Assembly: GCF_018129965.1 (NCBI RefSeq)
Contig: NZ_JAFCKW010000022.1
Location: 1 to 64,000 of the forward strand
Length of the DNA: 64,000 nucleotides
Direction: 5' to 3'
Source of the DNA: Bradyrhizobium diazoefficiens
Lineage (GTDB): Bacteria > Pseudomonadota > Alphaproteobacteria > Rhizobiales > Xanthobacteraceae
Shown here: positions 42,035 through 50,377 of the stretch, one piece after another
Layout: each line of letters opens with the position of its first letter
How positions within the stretch are numbered: the first letter of the stretch is position 1
Translations under genes and position numbers: made by a program
Notes under the pieces: model-generated
Database searches by the model: none
Told to the model about the DNA's origin: nothing
The model's input: only the letters and a program-made list of their open reading frames with translations

Positions 42035-43042
42035 CTACTTGGTCGCCAGCTTCTCGCTGTCGAGATGCGCCATCTGGTCGGCGGCGTAGCGCGTGCCGGC
42101 GGCAACGTTCGGCGGGAAGGCCTTTGCCAGCGTGGTCAGATGAGCCGGCGTTAACGTCACCTTCGTTGCGCCCAGTGCTTCGCTGAGACGGTTGCGGGTC
42201 TTGGCGCCGATCAGTGGCACGATCTCCTGGCCTTGCGCCGCCACCCAGGCGATCGCGACCTGCGCCGGTGTTGCACCGATCTCTGTGGCGACGGCGCGAA
42301 GCTGCTCTGCCAGCGCCAGATTGGCATCGAGGTTCGCGCCCTGGAAGCGCGGGCTCATCAGCCGGTAGTCCTTGCCGATCTTGCCGGAGTCCTTCGACCA
42401 ATGGCCGCTGATCAGGCCGCGCGCCAGCACGCCGTAAGCGGTGATGGCGATGCCGAGCTCGCGGCAAGTCTTCAGAATATCGCGCTCGATGCCGCGCTCG
42501 ATCAGCGAATATTCGATCTGGAGATCGACGATCGGATGCACAGCATGCGCGCGACGAATGGTGTCGGAGCCGACCTCGGACAGGCCGATATGCTTGATGT
42601 AACCGGCCTTCACCATCGCGGCGATGCCGCCGATCGTCTCCTCGATGGGAATGCTGGGATCAAGCCGCGCCGGGCGATAGATGTCGATGTAGTCGGTGCC
42701 GAGCCGTTGCAGCGAATAAGCGAGGAAGTTTCTCGTCGCCGCCGGCCGCGAATCGAACCCGACGAATTCACCGGCGGGACCGCGCAGTGCGCCGTACTTC
42801 ACACTGAGCTGTACCTTGTCGCGGGGGACATTCGTCAGCGCCTCGCGGATCAGCATTTCATTGTGGCCCATCGCGTAGAAATCGCCGGTGTCGATCAGCG
42901 TGATGCCCGCGTCGAGTGCCGCATGGAGCGTGGCGATGCTCTCGCCGCGATCGGACGGGCCATAGGCATCCGACATCGCCATGCAGCCGAGGCCAAGGGA
43001 GGAGACGTTGGGGCCGGTTGAACCGAGTTTGCGCTGTTCCAT
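42035..43042 (-). CDS. Aldo/keto reductase
   Basis: A NADPH-dependent TIM-barrel oxidoreductase of 335 residues. It begins MEQRKLGSTGPNVSSLGLGC, with GITLIDTGDFYAMGHNEMLI (catalytic Asp and Tyr), QLSVKYGALRG (Lys), then GTDYIDIYRPARLDPSIPIE, where the usual catalytic His position reads Arg/Ala as in a sub-family of these proteins, IKHIGLSEVGSDTIRRAHAV, and the NADPH-binding end VPLIGAKTRNRLSEALGA. The ATG at 43042 gives the family start. It is divergent from a LysR regulator at 43163, which probably controls it. The physiological aldehyde substrate is unknown. Confidence 0.91.
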   Translation of the reverse strand: MEQRKLGSTGPNVSSLGLGCMAMSDAYGPSDRGESIATLHAALDAGITLIDTGDFYAMGHNEMLIREALTNVPRDKVQLSVKYGALRGPAGEFVGFDSRPAATRNFLAYSLQRLGTDYIDIYRPARLDPSIPIEETIGGIAAMVKAGYIKHIGLSEVGSDTIRRAHAVHPIVDLQIEYSLIERGIERDILKTCRELGIAITAYGVLARGLISGHWSKDSGKIGKDYRLMSPRFQGANLDANLALAEQLRAVATEIGATPAQVAIAWVAAQGQEIVPLIGAKTRNRLSEALGATKVTLTPAHLTTLAKAFPPNVAAGTRYAADQMAHLDSEKLATK

Positions 43043-43145
43043 GATGGCTCTCCTTGAAAAGGCGGCGCCTGATGGACGCCGCGTGACGAGGCCTGATATG
43101 CGCCTGCCCGATTGCCGCGATAAGCTGGACAATGCGGAATAACGT

Positions 43146-43163
43146 GTTCACATTGGCGAACAA
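43146..43163. promoter_or_regulatory. LysR-type operator candidate
   Basis: TGTTC-N8-GAACA is an inverted repeat in the AKR/LysR intergenic region, overlapping the first base of the lysR start codon. LysR regulators often bind T-N11-A palindromes between divergent genes. Confidence 0.4.
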
Positions 43164-44065
43164 TGGCTGATCCCGACCTGCGCGATCTCGACGCCTTCGT
43201 GGCGGTGGCCCGCACCCGCAATTTCCGTCGTGCGGCGATCGAAATTCGTGTGTCGGTGTCGAGCCTTAGCCAGCGATTGCGGGATCTGGAGGAGCGCCTC
43301 GGCGTACGCCTGATGAACCGCACCACCCGCAGCGTGGCGCTCACTGAGGCGGGGGAACTGTTGCTGTCTCGGGTGGCGCCCGCCTTGCGCGACGTCGGCG
43401 AAGCCCTGGACCAAATCCGGGGCCTGCGCGAGATCGCATCAGGCCGCCTGCGCATCAACGCGCCGCCGCCGGCCGTCGACCTCGTGCTGGCACCGATGGT
43501 GGGCCCCTTCCTCGCGGCCCATCCGCAGGTTGATCTCGACATGGTTTCCGAAAGCGGTTTCGTCGATATCGTGAGCGGGGGCTACGACGCCGGTGTGCGC
43601 TATGGCGAGCACCTCGCGCTGGACATGGTCGCGATACCGCTGAGCGGTCCGCAAAGATATGTCGTCGTCGCGTCGCCTGCCTACCTCGCGCGACGCGGGA
43701 GGCCGAAGCATCCAAAGGATCTGCTCGAGCATGATTGTATCCGCCCGCGCTATTCGAACGGCGTCATGCACGATCTTGAGTTCGAGAAAGCCGGCCAGAT
43801 CGTGAAGGTCGATCCGCCGGCAAAATTGATCTCAACCAATATGAACCTCGCGATGCGCGCCGCGCGCGATGGCGTCGGCATCTGGGCGACGCTCGATGGC
43901 TATGTCGGTGACGCCGTGAAGTCCGGCGCGCTGGTCAGCTTGATGGAAGACTGGTGCGAGCCGTTTCCCGGCCCGTTCCTGTACTATCCGAGCCGGCGCC
44001 AGACGCCGCCCGCTTTGCGCGCCTTCATCGATTTCGTCGCCGACTGGCGTAAGCGCAGCAAATAA
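43163..44065 (+). CDS. LysR-family transcriptional regulator
   Basis: A 300-residue regulator with an N-terminal winged HTH (DLDAFVAVARTRNFRRAAIE, then SSLSQRLRDLEERLGVRLMN and TTRSVALTEAGELLL) and a periplasmic-binding-like effector domain from about residue 90 (ASGRLRINAPPPAVDLVLA, PVDL...PVDMV-type segments). It is adjacent to and divergent from the aldo/keto reductase gene, a standard arrangement where the regulator activates its neighbour. The effector is not known. Confidence 0.92.
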   Translation: MADPDLRDLDAFVAVARTRNFRRAAIEIRVSVSSLSQRLRDLEERLGVRLMNRTTRSVALTEAGELLLSRVAPALRDVGEALDQIRGLREIASGRLRINAPPPAVDLVLAPMVGPFLAAHPQVDLDMVSESGFVDIVSGGYDAGVRYGEHLALDMVAIPLSGPQRYVVVASPAYLARRGRPKHPKDLLEHDCIRPRYSNGVMHDLEFEKAGQIVKVDPPAKLISTNMNLAMRAARDGVGIWATLDGYVGDAVKSGALVSLMEDWCEPFPGPFLYYPSRRQTPPALRAFIDFVADWRKRSK

Positions 44066-44068
44066 AAC

Positions 44069-45070
44069 TCAGAGCATGCTCGGCAGCACGCGATCCGGCG
44101 GTTTGTGGGCGTCGAGGAAGGTGCGGATGTTGATGATCACCTTCTCGCCCATCTCGACCCGGCCTTCGATCGTGGCCGAGCCCATATGCGGCAGCAGCGT
44201 CACCTTGCCGGCCTTGGCAAGCCGCACCAGCTTCGGATTGACCGCGGGCTCGTGCTCGTAGACGTCGAGGCCGGCACCGGCGATCTCGCCGCCTTCGATC
44301 AGCTTGATCAGCGTGTCCTCGTCGGTCACCTCGCCGCGCGCGGTGTTGACGATGTAGGCGTCCTTCCGGATCAGCTTCAGCCGCCGCGCCGAGAGCAGAT
44401 GATAGGTCGCCGGCGTATGCGGGCAGTTGACCGAGATGATGTCCATCCGCGCCAGCATCTGGTCGAGGCTTTCCCAATAGGTCGCCCCTAACTCCTCGGC
44501 GATCTTCGGCGCGACCGGGCGGCGGTTGTGATAGTGGATCTGCAGGCCGAAGGCGCGGGCGCGGCGCGCCACGGCCTGGCCGATGCGGCCCATGCCGATG
44601 ATGCCGAGACGTTTGCCCCCGATGCGGTGGCCGAGCATCCAGGTCGGCGACCAGCCGGCCCAGGGCTTTCCCTCGGTCAGGATCGAGGCGCCCTCGATCA
44701 TCCGGCGCGGCACGGCCAGGATCAGCGCCATGGTCATGTCGGCGGTGTCTTCGGTCAGGACCTTCGGCGTGTTGGTCACGGTGATGCCGCGGGCATGTGC
44801 GGCTTCGACGTCGATATTGTCGACGCCGTTGCCGAAATTCGCGATCAGGCGGAGCTTGCAGTCGGGCTGGTTGACGATGTCGGCGCTGATGTGGTCGGTG
44901 ACGGTCGGAACCAGCACGTCGGCGGTGCGCGCGGCCTCCGCGATCTGCTCGGCCGACATCGGTATGTCCTCGAGATTGATCCGCGCGTCGAACAGTTCGC
45001 GCATCCGGGTCTCGATCGAGTCCGGCAGCTTGCGCGTCACCACGACGAGGGGCTTTTTCTTCACCGACAT
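44069..45070 (-). CDS. 2-hydroxyacid dehydrogenase (glyoxylate/hydroxypyruvate reductase type)
   Basis: A D-isomer specific 2-hydroxyacid dehydrogenase of 333 residues. It has LIANFGNGVDNIDVEAAHAR, TNTPKVLTEDTADMTMALIL, the nucleotide loop RLGIIGMGRIGQAVARRARA, the catalytic Arg in NTARGEVTDEDTLIKLIEGG, the Glu in AGAGLDVYEHEPAVNP and the His in VTLLPHMGSATIEGRVEMGE. It most resembles glyoxylate reductases (GyaR/GhrB). It reduces glyoxylate or hydroxypyruvate to glycolate or D-glycerate. The gene is convergent with the LysR gene, three bases from its stop. No operon partner is visible. Confidence 0.9.
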   Translation of the reverse strand: MSVKKKPLVVVTRKLPDSIETRMRELFDARINLEDIPMSAEQIAEAARTADVLVPTVTDHISADIVNQPDCKLRLIANFGNGVDNIDVEAAHARGITVTNTPKVLTEDTADMTMALILAVPRRMIEGASILTEGKPWAGWSPTWMLGHRIGGKRLGIIGMGRIGQAVARRARAFGLQIHYHNRRPVAPKIAEELGATYWESLDQMLARMDIISVNCPHTPATYHLLSARRLKLIRKDAYIVNTARGEVTDEDTLIKLIEGGEIAGAGLDVYEHEPAVNPKLVRLAKAGKVTLLPHMGSATIEGRVEMGEKVIINIRTFLDAHKPPDRVLPSML

Positions 45071-45393
45071 GTCCTGCCCTCATGAGGCGCTGCAGGCCGC
45101 CCCTGTCGCCAAAGGCCGGCCGTTCAGTCCTCATTAACCCGGTTGTTCGACACTGCGATGGCCGTGTCGTCCCCGGCGTTTCCTTCAAGCTCTCCCGAGA
45201 TTTCCGGCCGGAAAATCGGGGCAAACTGGTTGTTCAAGTGTCCGTCCTCTCTAGCAGAAGGCCGGGCCAAGACAAGAACCACGGGCGAAGGGCTCGGGAA
45301 CACCCGCGTGGGGCGGGGCAAGGTCAATGCGGCAGCGTTTTGGAATTGGCGTGAGAAACCGGCCCGGCCGGGGTCTCGACAGGAGGCGGGTTG
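45071..45393. other. Intergenic region with a 14-bp palindrome
   Basis: This 323-base region separates two divergent genes. It contains TTTCCGGCCGGAAA (45201-45214), a perfect palindrome of 14 bases, and AGGAGG before the next gene. Short reading frames here do not resemble anything I know. Confidence 0.4.
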
Positions 45394-45924
45394 ATGGCGT
45401 TGGGGCGTTTTTGTTCAGTGATGGCGCTCGCTTGCAGCTGGTTGAGCGTCTCCGTGAGCCCCGGGCATTCGGCCAAGGACAACACCCCCCAGACTGCCAG
45501 CGGCCTGCCGGTGCCGCGCTATGTCAGCCTCAAATCGGATCACGTGAACGTCCGCGCCGGCCCGACCAAGGACAATGATGTGGCCTGGGTCTACACCAGG
45601 TCCGGCCTGCCGGTCGAAATCACCGCGGAGTTCGAGAACTGGCGCCGGGTGCGCGATTCCGAAGGCGCCGAGGGCTGGGTCTATCACTCGCTGCTGTCGG
45701 GTCGCCGCACCGCGGTCGTGACCATGAAGCACAAGGACGAACTCGCGCCGATCTACGATCGCGCCGATACCGACAGCGCGGTTGCGGCCAGGCTTCAGGC
45801 CGGCGTCGTGACGCAGGTGAAGAAGTGCAATGCAAGCTGGTGTCGCGTCAGCGGCAATGGCTTCGACGGCTGGATCCAGCAGGAGCGCCTCTGGGGCGTC
45901 TACGCGGACGAACAGGTCAACTGA
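45394..45924 (+). CDS. SH3-domain (bacterial type 3) exported protein
   Basis: A 176-residue protein with an N-terminal signal-like helix (FCSVMALACSWLSVSVSPGHS) and two SH3_3-like segments: YVSLKSDHVNVRAGPTKDND with WVYTRSGLPVEITAEFENWR and EGWVYHSLLSGRR; and VTMKHKDELAPIYDR with ARLQAGVVTQVKKCNASWCR and GFDGWIQQERLWGVY. Such proteins usually bind cell-wall material in the periplasm. The ATG at 45394 has AGGAGG seven bases upstream; a TTG at 45391 is in frame. No operon partner is near. Confidence 0.88.
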   Translation: MALGRFCSVMALACSWLSVSVSPGHSAKDNTPQTASGLPVPRYVSLKSDHVNVRAGPTKDNDVAWVYTRSGLPVEITAEFENWRRVRDSEGAEGWVYHSLLSGRRTAVVTMKHKDELAPIYDRADTDSAVAARLQAGVVTQVKKCNASWCRVSGNGFDGWIQQERLWGVYADEQVN

Positions 45925-46055
45925 CCCGAAGGGTCCTCCGGGGCGATGCGTCAGCATCGAACCCTGGATCTCGCGATTCCGGGCTCGGTGCTACGCACCG
46001 TCCCGGAATGACGGCGCCTAACGACAACGGCCGGGACAAAGCCCGGCCATGACGA
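45925..46055. repeat. Composite of palindromic intergenic repeats
   Basis: The stretch holds CGATGCGTCAGCATCG, a TTCCGGGC/GTCCCGGAA pair and GGCCGGGACAAAGCCCGGCC followed by ATGACG. The last unit is nearly the reverse complement of the left end of the element at 48724-48848. It separates convergent genes. Confidence 0.6.
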
Positions 46056-46079
46056 AATCAGCCTGAATTCGGCGAAATC

Positions 46080-46562
46080 TCAGCGCTTCTTGCGCAGGCG
46101 CACGACCATGTCGATGCGCGCGATCTCGTAACCCTCCGGCACCTCCGGCATCTTGGACAGCGCCAGATGCGGATCCTCGATGTCGACCAGCTCGTGGCTG
46201 TTCTCGAGATAGTAGTGGTGGTGGGTGGTGACGTTGGTGTCGAAATAGGTCTTGGTGCCGTCCACGCTGACCTGACGCAGCAGGCCGGCGTCGGTGAGCT
46301 GGTTCAGCGTGTTGTAGACGGTCGCGAGCGACACCGGGACCTTGGCCAGGGTCGCTTCCTCGTAGAGCATTTCCGCCGTCAGGTGGCGCGCACCCTTCCC
46401 GAACAGGAGCCAGCCCAGCGCCATGCGCTGGCGCGTCGGACGAAGCCCCGCGGACTGGAGCATTTCGTTGACGTCATGCCACGGGCAGCCGGTCAGCGCC
46501 GGCTGACGGCCGGACATCAGGGCTGCGTGGACGTCGTCGTGATGCGCTGTATTCTCACTCAT
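46080..46562 (-). CDS. irr: Iron response regulator Irr (Fur family)
   Basis: Irr is the heme-responsive Fur-family regulator of iron and heme genes in rhizobia. The 160-residue sequence has the heme-regulatory motif PALTGCPWHDVNEML (Cys near position 26), LRPTRQRMALGWLLFGKG, HTH helices VPVSLATVYNTLNQLTDAGL and the second heme site NVTTHHHYYLENSHELVDIE (HHH). In Bradyrhizobium, heme binding at both sites leads to degradation of Irr when iron is plentiful. It is divergent from fabA, the same neighbourhood as in B. japonicum as I recall. A weak ICE-like sequence lies at 46642. Confidence 0.97.
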   Translation of the reverse strand: MSENTAHHDDVHAALMSGRQPALTGCPWHDVNEMLQSAGLRPTRQRMALGWLLFGKGARHLTAEMLYEEATLAKVPVSLATVYNTLNQLTDAGLLRQVSVDGTKTYFDTNVTTHHHYYLENSHELVDIEDPHLALSKMPEVPEGYEIARIDMVVRLRKKR

Positions 46563-46911
46563 TTCCAGATTTCGGGCACGCGTGGGACACTCACTCCAGG
46601 CAATATATGGACAGATAGATGCAGATGCAAGTTTCTCGCAACTAGAGAGGTTCTAATCAGGCCGGGAACCTGGCGAATGCGACGTCACTTTACCTTCATG
46701 AGACCGCTTTGCTACCCGAAATCGCCTGTGTTAGAGAGCCCGCGGCTTCGCTGAACCGATCTTGGCGCGACCGGGCATTGAGGCCTGGTCCAGGCCATCC
46801 GGTCTCTCGGCATTCGCGCCTGATCAAGGCCATTGGCGCTGCATTCCGGATGAAACGGGGCCCATTTTGCCAGAAACGCCGCTCAATCGGGGTTCAAACA
46901 GAGGCTTCCGC
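46563..46911. promoter_or_regulatory. irr-fabA divergent intergenic region
   Basis: This 349-base region must carry the promoters of irr and fabA. At 46642-46656 it has CTAGAG-AGG-TTCTAA; its reverse complement TTAGAA-N3-CTCTAG partially matches the Irr control element (TTAGAA-N3-TTCTAA, as I recall the consensus). Boxes for sigma-70 are not convincing. Small reading frames here do not look real. Confidence 0.4.
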
Positions 46912-47433
46912 ATGTTGAACAGGCGTAACGGTTACGAATACGAGGATCTGCTGGCCTGTGCGCGCGGCGAGATGTTTGGCCCGGGCAACGCACAATTGCC
47001 GCTGCCGCCGATGCTGATGTTCGACCGCATCACGGAAATTAACGATAATGGCGGTGAATTCGGCAAGGGCGTGGTGCGCGCCGAGCTGGATGTAAAGCCC
47101 GACCTCTGGTTCTTCGGCTGCCACTTCAAGAACGATCCCGTGATGCCCGGCTGCCTCGGCCTCGATGCGCTGTGGCAGATGGTCGGCTTTTTCCTGGGCT
47201 GGAGCGGCGGTGAAGGTCGCGGTCGCGCCCTTGGGCTGAACGAATTAAAGTTCAGCGGCCAGGTGCTGCCAGAGGCCCGCAAGGTTGTGTACAACGTCGA
47301 TATCAAACGCGTGATGCGTTCAAAGCTCGTGCTCGGCATCGCCGACGGGTGGCTTTCGGTCGATGACCAGATTATCTATCGCGCAAAGGACCTGAAGGTC
47401 GGCTTGTTCAAGCAGGGCACGAGCCTGGGCTGA
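46912..47433 (+). CDS. fabA: 3-hydroxydecanoyl-ACP dehydratase/isomerase FabA
   Basis: FabA dehydrates 3-hydroxydecanoyl-ACP and isomerises it to the cis-3 product that starts unsaturated fatty acid synthesis. The 173-residue product matches the family length. The catalytic His and Asp lie in WFFGCHFKNDPVMPGCLGLD and ALWQMVGFFLGWSGGEG; KFSGQVLPEARKVVYNVDI and YRAKDLKVGLFKQG follow. The ATG at 46912 gives the usual short N-terminal segment; a longer in-frame start at 46762 adds non-conserved sequence. It forms an operon with fabB 40 bases on. Confidence 0.96.
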   Translation: MLNRRNGYEYEDLLACARGEMFGPGNAQLPLPPMLMFDRITEINDNGGEFGKGVVRAELDVKPDLWFFGCHFKNDPVMPGCLGLDALWQMVGFFLGWSGGEGRGRALGLNELKFSGQVLPEARKVVYNVDIKRVMRSKLVLGIADGWLSVDDQIIYRAKDLKVGLFKQGTSLG

Positions 47434-47473
47434 GCGCATCACCAAGAAAGACAACGATTTAGGCGAGGCTGTC

Positions 47474-48697
47474 ATGAGGCGGGTTGTGGTCACCGGGATG
47501 GGCATCGTCTCGTCCATCGGAAACAACACCCAGGAAGTGCTTGCGAGCCTTCACGAGGCGAAGTCGGGCATTTCGCGGGCGGAGAAATATGCCGAACTCG
47601 GCTTCCGTTCGCAGGTGCAAGGTGCGCCGACGATCGATCCTGCGACGGTTGTCGATCGTCGTGCGATGCGCTTCCTCGGCCAGGGCGCCGGGTGGAATCA
47701 CATCGCGATGGAGCAGGCGATCCAGGACTCCGGCCTGTCGCCCGACGAAGTCTCCAACATCCGCACTGGCATCATCATGGGCTCCGGCGGCCCGTCCGCC
47801 CGCACCATCGTCGAATCCGCTGACATCACCCGCACCAAGGGCCCGAAGCGCGTCGGGCCTTTTGCAGTGCCGAAGGCGATGTCGTCCACGGCCTCCGCGA
47901 CGCTCGCGACCTGGTTCAAGATCAAGGGCGTCAACTATTCGATCTCCTCGGCCTGCGCGACGTCGAACCATTGCGTCGGCAATGCCTATGAGACCATCCA
48001 GATCGGCAAGCAGGACATCATCTTCGCCGGCGGCTGCGAGGAGCTGGACTGGTCGCTGTCGGTGCTGTTCGACGCCATGGGCGCAATGTCCTCGAAATAC
48101 AACGACACGCCCGCCACTGCCTCGCGGCCCTACGACGTCAACCGCGACGGCTTCGTGATTGCCGGCGGCGCCGGCGTGCTGGTGCTGGAAGAGCTCGAGC
48201 ATGCCAAGGCGCGCGGCGCGCGTATTTACGGCGAGATCGTCGGCTACGGCGCGACGTCGGATGGCTACGACATGGTCGCGCCGTCGGGCGAAGGCGCCGA
48301 GCGCTGCATGCGCATGGCAATGTCGACGGTGAAGACCAAGGTCGACTATATCAATCCGCATGCCACCTCGACGCCGGCCGGCGATCCGCCGGAGATCGAG
48401 GCGCTCCGAAAGGTGTTCGGCGTCGGCGAGAAGTGCCCGCCGATCTCGGCGACCAAGGCGCTGACCGGCCACTCGCTCGGCGCCACCGGCGTGCAGGAGG
48501 CGATCTACTCGCTGCTGATGATGAACAATGGTTTCATCTGCGAAAGCGCGCACATCCAGGAGCTCGATCCCGTGTTCGCGGACATGCCGATCGTGCGCAA
48601 GCGTATCGACAACGTCAAGATCGGTACCGTGCTGTCGAACTCGTTCGGCTTCGGCGGCACCAATGCCACGCTGGTGTTCAGCCGGCTGGATGTGTGA
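47474..48697 (+). CDS. fabB: 3-oxoacyl-ACP synthase I FabB
   Basis: The elongating condensing enzyme of 407 residues required for unsaturated fatty acids. The catalytic Cys is in YSISSACATSNHCVGNAYET, the two His in INPHATSTPAGDPPEI and TKALTGHSLGATGVQEAIY, and the C-terminal block SNSFGFGGTNATLVFSRLDV is complete. MRRVVVTGMGIVSSIGNNTQ is the usual start. It is downstream of fabA in the same operon. An intergenic repeat separates it from fabI. Confidence 0.97.
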   Translation: MRRVVVTGMGIVSSIGNNTQEVLASLHEAKSGISRAEKYAELGFRSQVQGAPTIDPATVVDRRAMRFLGQGAGWNHIAMEQAIQDSGLSPDEVSNIRTGIIMGSGGPSARTIVESADITRTKGPKRVGPFAVPKAMSSTASATLATWFKIKGVNYSISSACATSNHCVGNAYETIQIGKQDIIFAGGCEELDWSLSVLFDAMGAMSSKYNDTPATASRPYDVNRDGFVIAGGAGVLVLEELEHAKARGARIYGEIVGYGATSDGYDMVAPSGEGAERCMRMAMSTVKTKVDYINPHATSTPAGDPPEIEALRKVFGVGEKCPPISATKALTGHSLGATGVQEAIYSLLMMNNGFICESAHIQELDPVFADMPIVRKRIDNVKIGTVLSNSFGFGGTNATLVFSRLDV

Positions 48698-48723
48698 CGC
48701 TATCGTCTACGCGTCGTTATTTT

Positions 48724-48848
48724 TCGTCATGGCCGGGCTTGTCCCGGCCATCCACGTCTTAGGCTAAGGCTCGAAAGAACGTGGATGCCCGGGACATAGG
48801 CGAGCGAAGCGACGCCGTCCTTCAGACGGCTATGCCCGGGCATGACGA
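48724..48848. repeat. Interspersed palindromic repeat within the fab cluster
   Basis: The ends TCGTCATGGCCGGGC (48724 on) and GCCCGGGCATGACGA (48834-48848) are inverted with small differences. Inner blocks CCACGT...ACGTGG and GACGCCGTC/GACGGC also pair. The left end matches part of the repeat at 45925-46055. Confidence 0.65.
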
Positions 48849-48869
48849 ACAGCGGAGGGTGAATTCGCA

Positions 48870-49670
48870 ATGGAAGGTTTGATGAAGGGCAAGTGCGGTC
48901 TGATCATGGGCATCGCCAATGATCATTCGATCGCCTGGGGCATGGCGAGGACGCTGCATGCTCATGGCGCCGAGCTCGCCTTCACCTTCCAGGGCGAAGC
49001 CCTCGGCAAGCGCGTCAAACCGCTGGCCGAGCAGCTTGGCGTGGGACTGGTGCTGCCCTGCGACGTCGAGGACATCGCCAGTGTCGATGCCACGTTCGAT
49101 GCGCTGCGTGAAAAATGGGGCCGGCTGGATTTCGTGATCCACGCCATCGGCTTTGCCGACAAGAACGAGCTCAAGGGCCGCTACGCCGACACCAGCCGCG
49201 AAAATTTTTCACGCACCATGGTGATCTCCTGTTTTTCGTTCACGGAGGTGGCAAAACGCGCCGCCGAGCTGATGACCGAGGGCGGCAGCATGATCACGCT
49301 GACGTTCGGCGCCTCCGAGCGCGCGATGCCGAACTACAACGTGATGGGCGTGGCCAAGGCGGCGCTGGAAGCTTCGGTGCGTTACCTCGCTTCCGATTTC
49401 GGACCGCGCGGCATTCGCGTCAACGCGATCTCCGCAGGCCCCATCCGCACGCTGGCGGGCTCAGGCATCGGCGAGGCGCGCGCGATGTTCGCCTTCATGC
49501 AGAAGCATTCGCCGCTTCGCCGCGGCGTCACGCTCGACGAACTGGGCGGCTCGGCTCTCTATCTGCTGTCGGATCTCTCCGGCGGGGTGACCGGCGAGAT
49601 CCACTATGTCGATTCCGGCTACAACACCATCCTGATGCCGAGGCCGGACGATCTGAAGGCGCCGGAGTAG
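48870..49670 (+). CDS. fabI: Enoyl-ACP reductase (NADH) FabI
   Basis: This short-chain dehydrogenase-fold enzyme reduces enoyl-ACP in each cycle of fatty acid synthesis. The 266-residue product has KGKCGLIMGIANDHSIAWGM, the FabI-type cofactor loop, LGVGLVLPCDVEDIASVDAT and the active site ERAMPNYNVMGVAKAALEAS with Tyr and Lys. E. coli Tyr146 is Phe here (ITLTFGASERAM), as in InhA-like enzymes. VNAISAGPIRTLAGSGIGEA and YVDSGYNTILMPRP complete it. The ATG at 48870 has GGAGGG upstream. Rhizobia often encode two FabI isoforms. Confidence 0.95.
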   Translation: MEGLMKGKCGLIMGIANDHSIAWGMARTLHAHGAELAFTFQGEALGKRVKPLAEQLGVGLVLPCDVEDIASVDATFDALREKWGRLDFVIHAIGFADKNELKGRYADTSRENFSRTMVISCFSFTEVAKRAAELMTEGGSMITLTFGASERAMPNYNVMGVAKAALEASVRYLASDFGPRGIRVNAISAGPIRTLAGSGIGEARAMFAFMQKHSPLRRGVTLDELGGSALYLLSDLSGGVTGEIHYVDSGYNTILMPRPDDLKAPE

Positions 49671-49677
49671 GTGTTGC

Positions 49678-49768
49678 GTAGAGTGGGCAAAGGAGCGAAA
49701 GCGACGTGCCCACCATTCTCTCGAATATCGTGCGACAGATGGTGGGCACGCTTCGCTTTACCCACCCT
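49678..49768. repeat. Interspersed repeat, GTAGAGTGGG family, copy 2
   Basis: It begins GTAGAGTGGGCAAAG and ends CTTTACCCACCC, with GTGCCCACC/GGTGGGCAC inside. The same family member is at 24292-24395. It lies between the convergent genes fabI and GST. Confidence 0.65.
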
Positions 49769-49780
49769 GCGCCAGTTGCC

Positions 49781-50377
49781 TCACCCAGCCGCGATCGTCT
49801 CCGCGCGCTGGAATGCCGGCCGCGCCATGCAGCGCGCGAGATAGGCATCGAAGACGGTGCGCGACGGCACCATCTTGAACACGCGCACCGCGAAGTTCAG
49901 CCCTGAGCCGATCATGATGTCGGCGGCGGAAAACGCCTCGCCGAGAATCCAGGGGCCCTCCGCGAGTGCGGCTTCCAGCACATCGAAGACCTGCGTCGCG
50001 CTGCCCCAGGCCGCGCTCGCGGTCGGCACCTCGATCTTGGTGAAGATCTGGATGATGGCCGGCTCGATGCAGCCCGGCGAGAAGAACAGCCATTGCAGGT
50101 AGCGCGCGCGGCGTGGGTCGGTCACGGCAGGCGCGAGCTTCGTTCCGGGATAGCGGTCGGCGATATAGGCGCAGATCGCCGCGGCCTCGCCGAGCGCAGC
50201 ATCGCCGTCGCTGAGCGCCGGCACCTTGCCCATCGGATTGACCTTGAGGAAATCCGGCGCCTTCTGCGCACCGGTCGAAATGTCGGTCAGCACGCGCTCA
50301 TAGGGCAAGCCGCTCTCTTCCATCAGCCAGAGCGTCGAGAACGAGCGCGAGCGGGGTGACCAATAGAGCTTGATCAT
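49781..50377 (-). CDS. Glutathione S-transferase family protein
   Basis: A 198-residue GST. The thioredoxin-like N-terminal part reads KLYWSPRSRSFSTLWLMEES, then NPMGKVPALSDGDAALGEAA (the cis-Pro/glutathione-binding loop). The all-helical C-terminal domain has EGPWILGEAFSAADIMIGSG. The catalytic serine is probably the one in SPRSRS. The ATG at 50377 overlaps the GNAT stop by four bases; an ATG at 50386 is in frame. The substrate is unknown. Confidence 0.9.
   Translation of the reverse strand: MIKLYWSPRSRSFSTLWLMEESGLPYERVLTDISTGAQKAPDFLKVNPMGKVPALSDGDAALGEAAAICAYIADRYPGTKLAPAVTDPRRARYLQWLFFSPGCIEPAIIQIFTKIEVPTASAAWGSATQVFDVLEAALAEGPWILGEAFSAADIMIGSGLNFAVRVFKMVPSRTVFDAYLARCMARPAFQRAETIAAG

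Noticed and set aside
45143..45394. Frames in the gap before the SH3 gene
   Set aside because: Composition is that of random high-GC frames; no motif or operon support.
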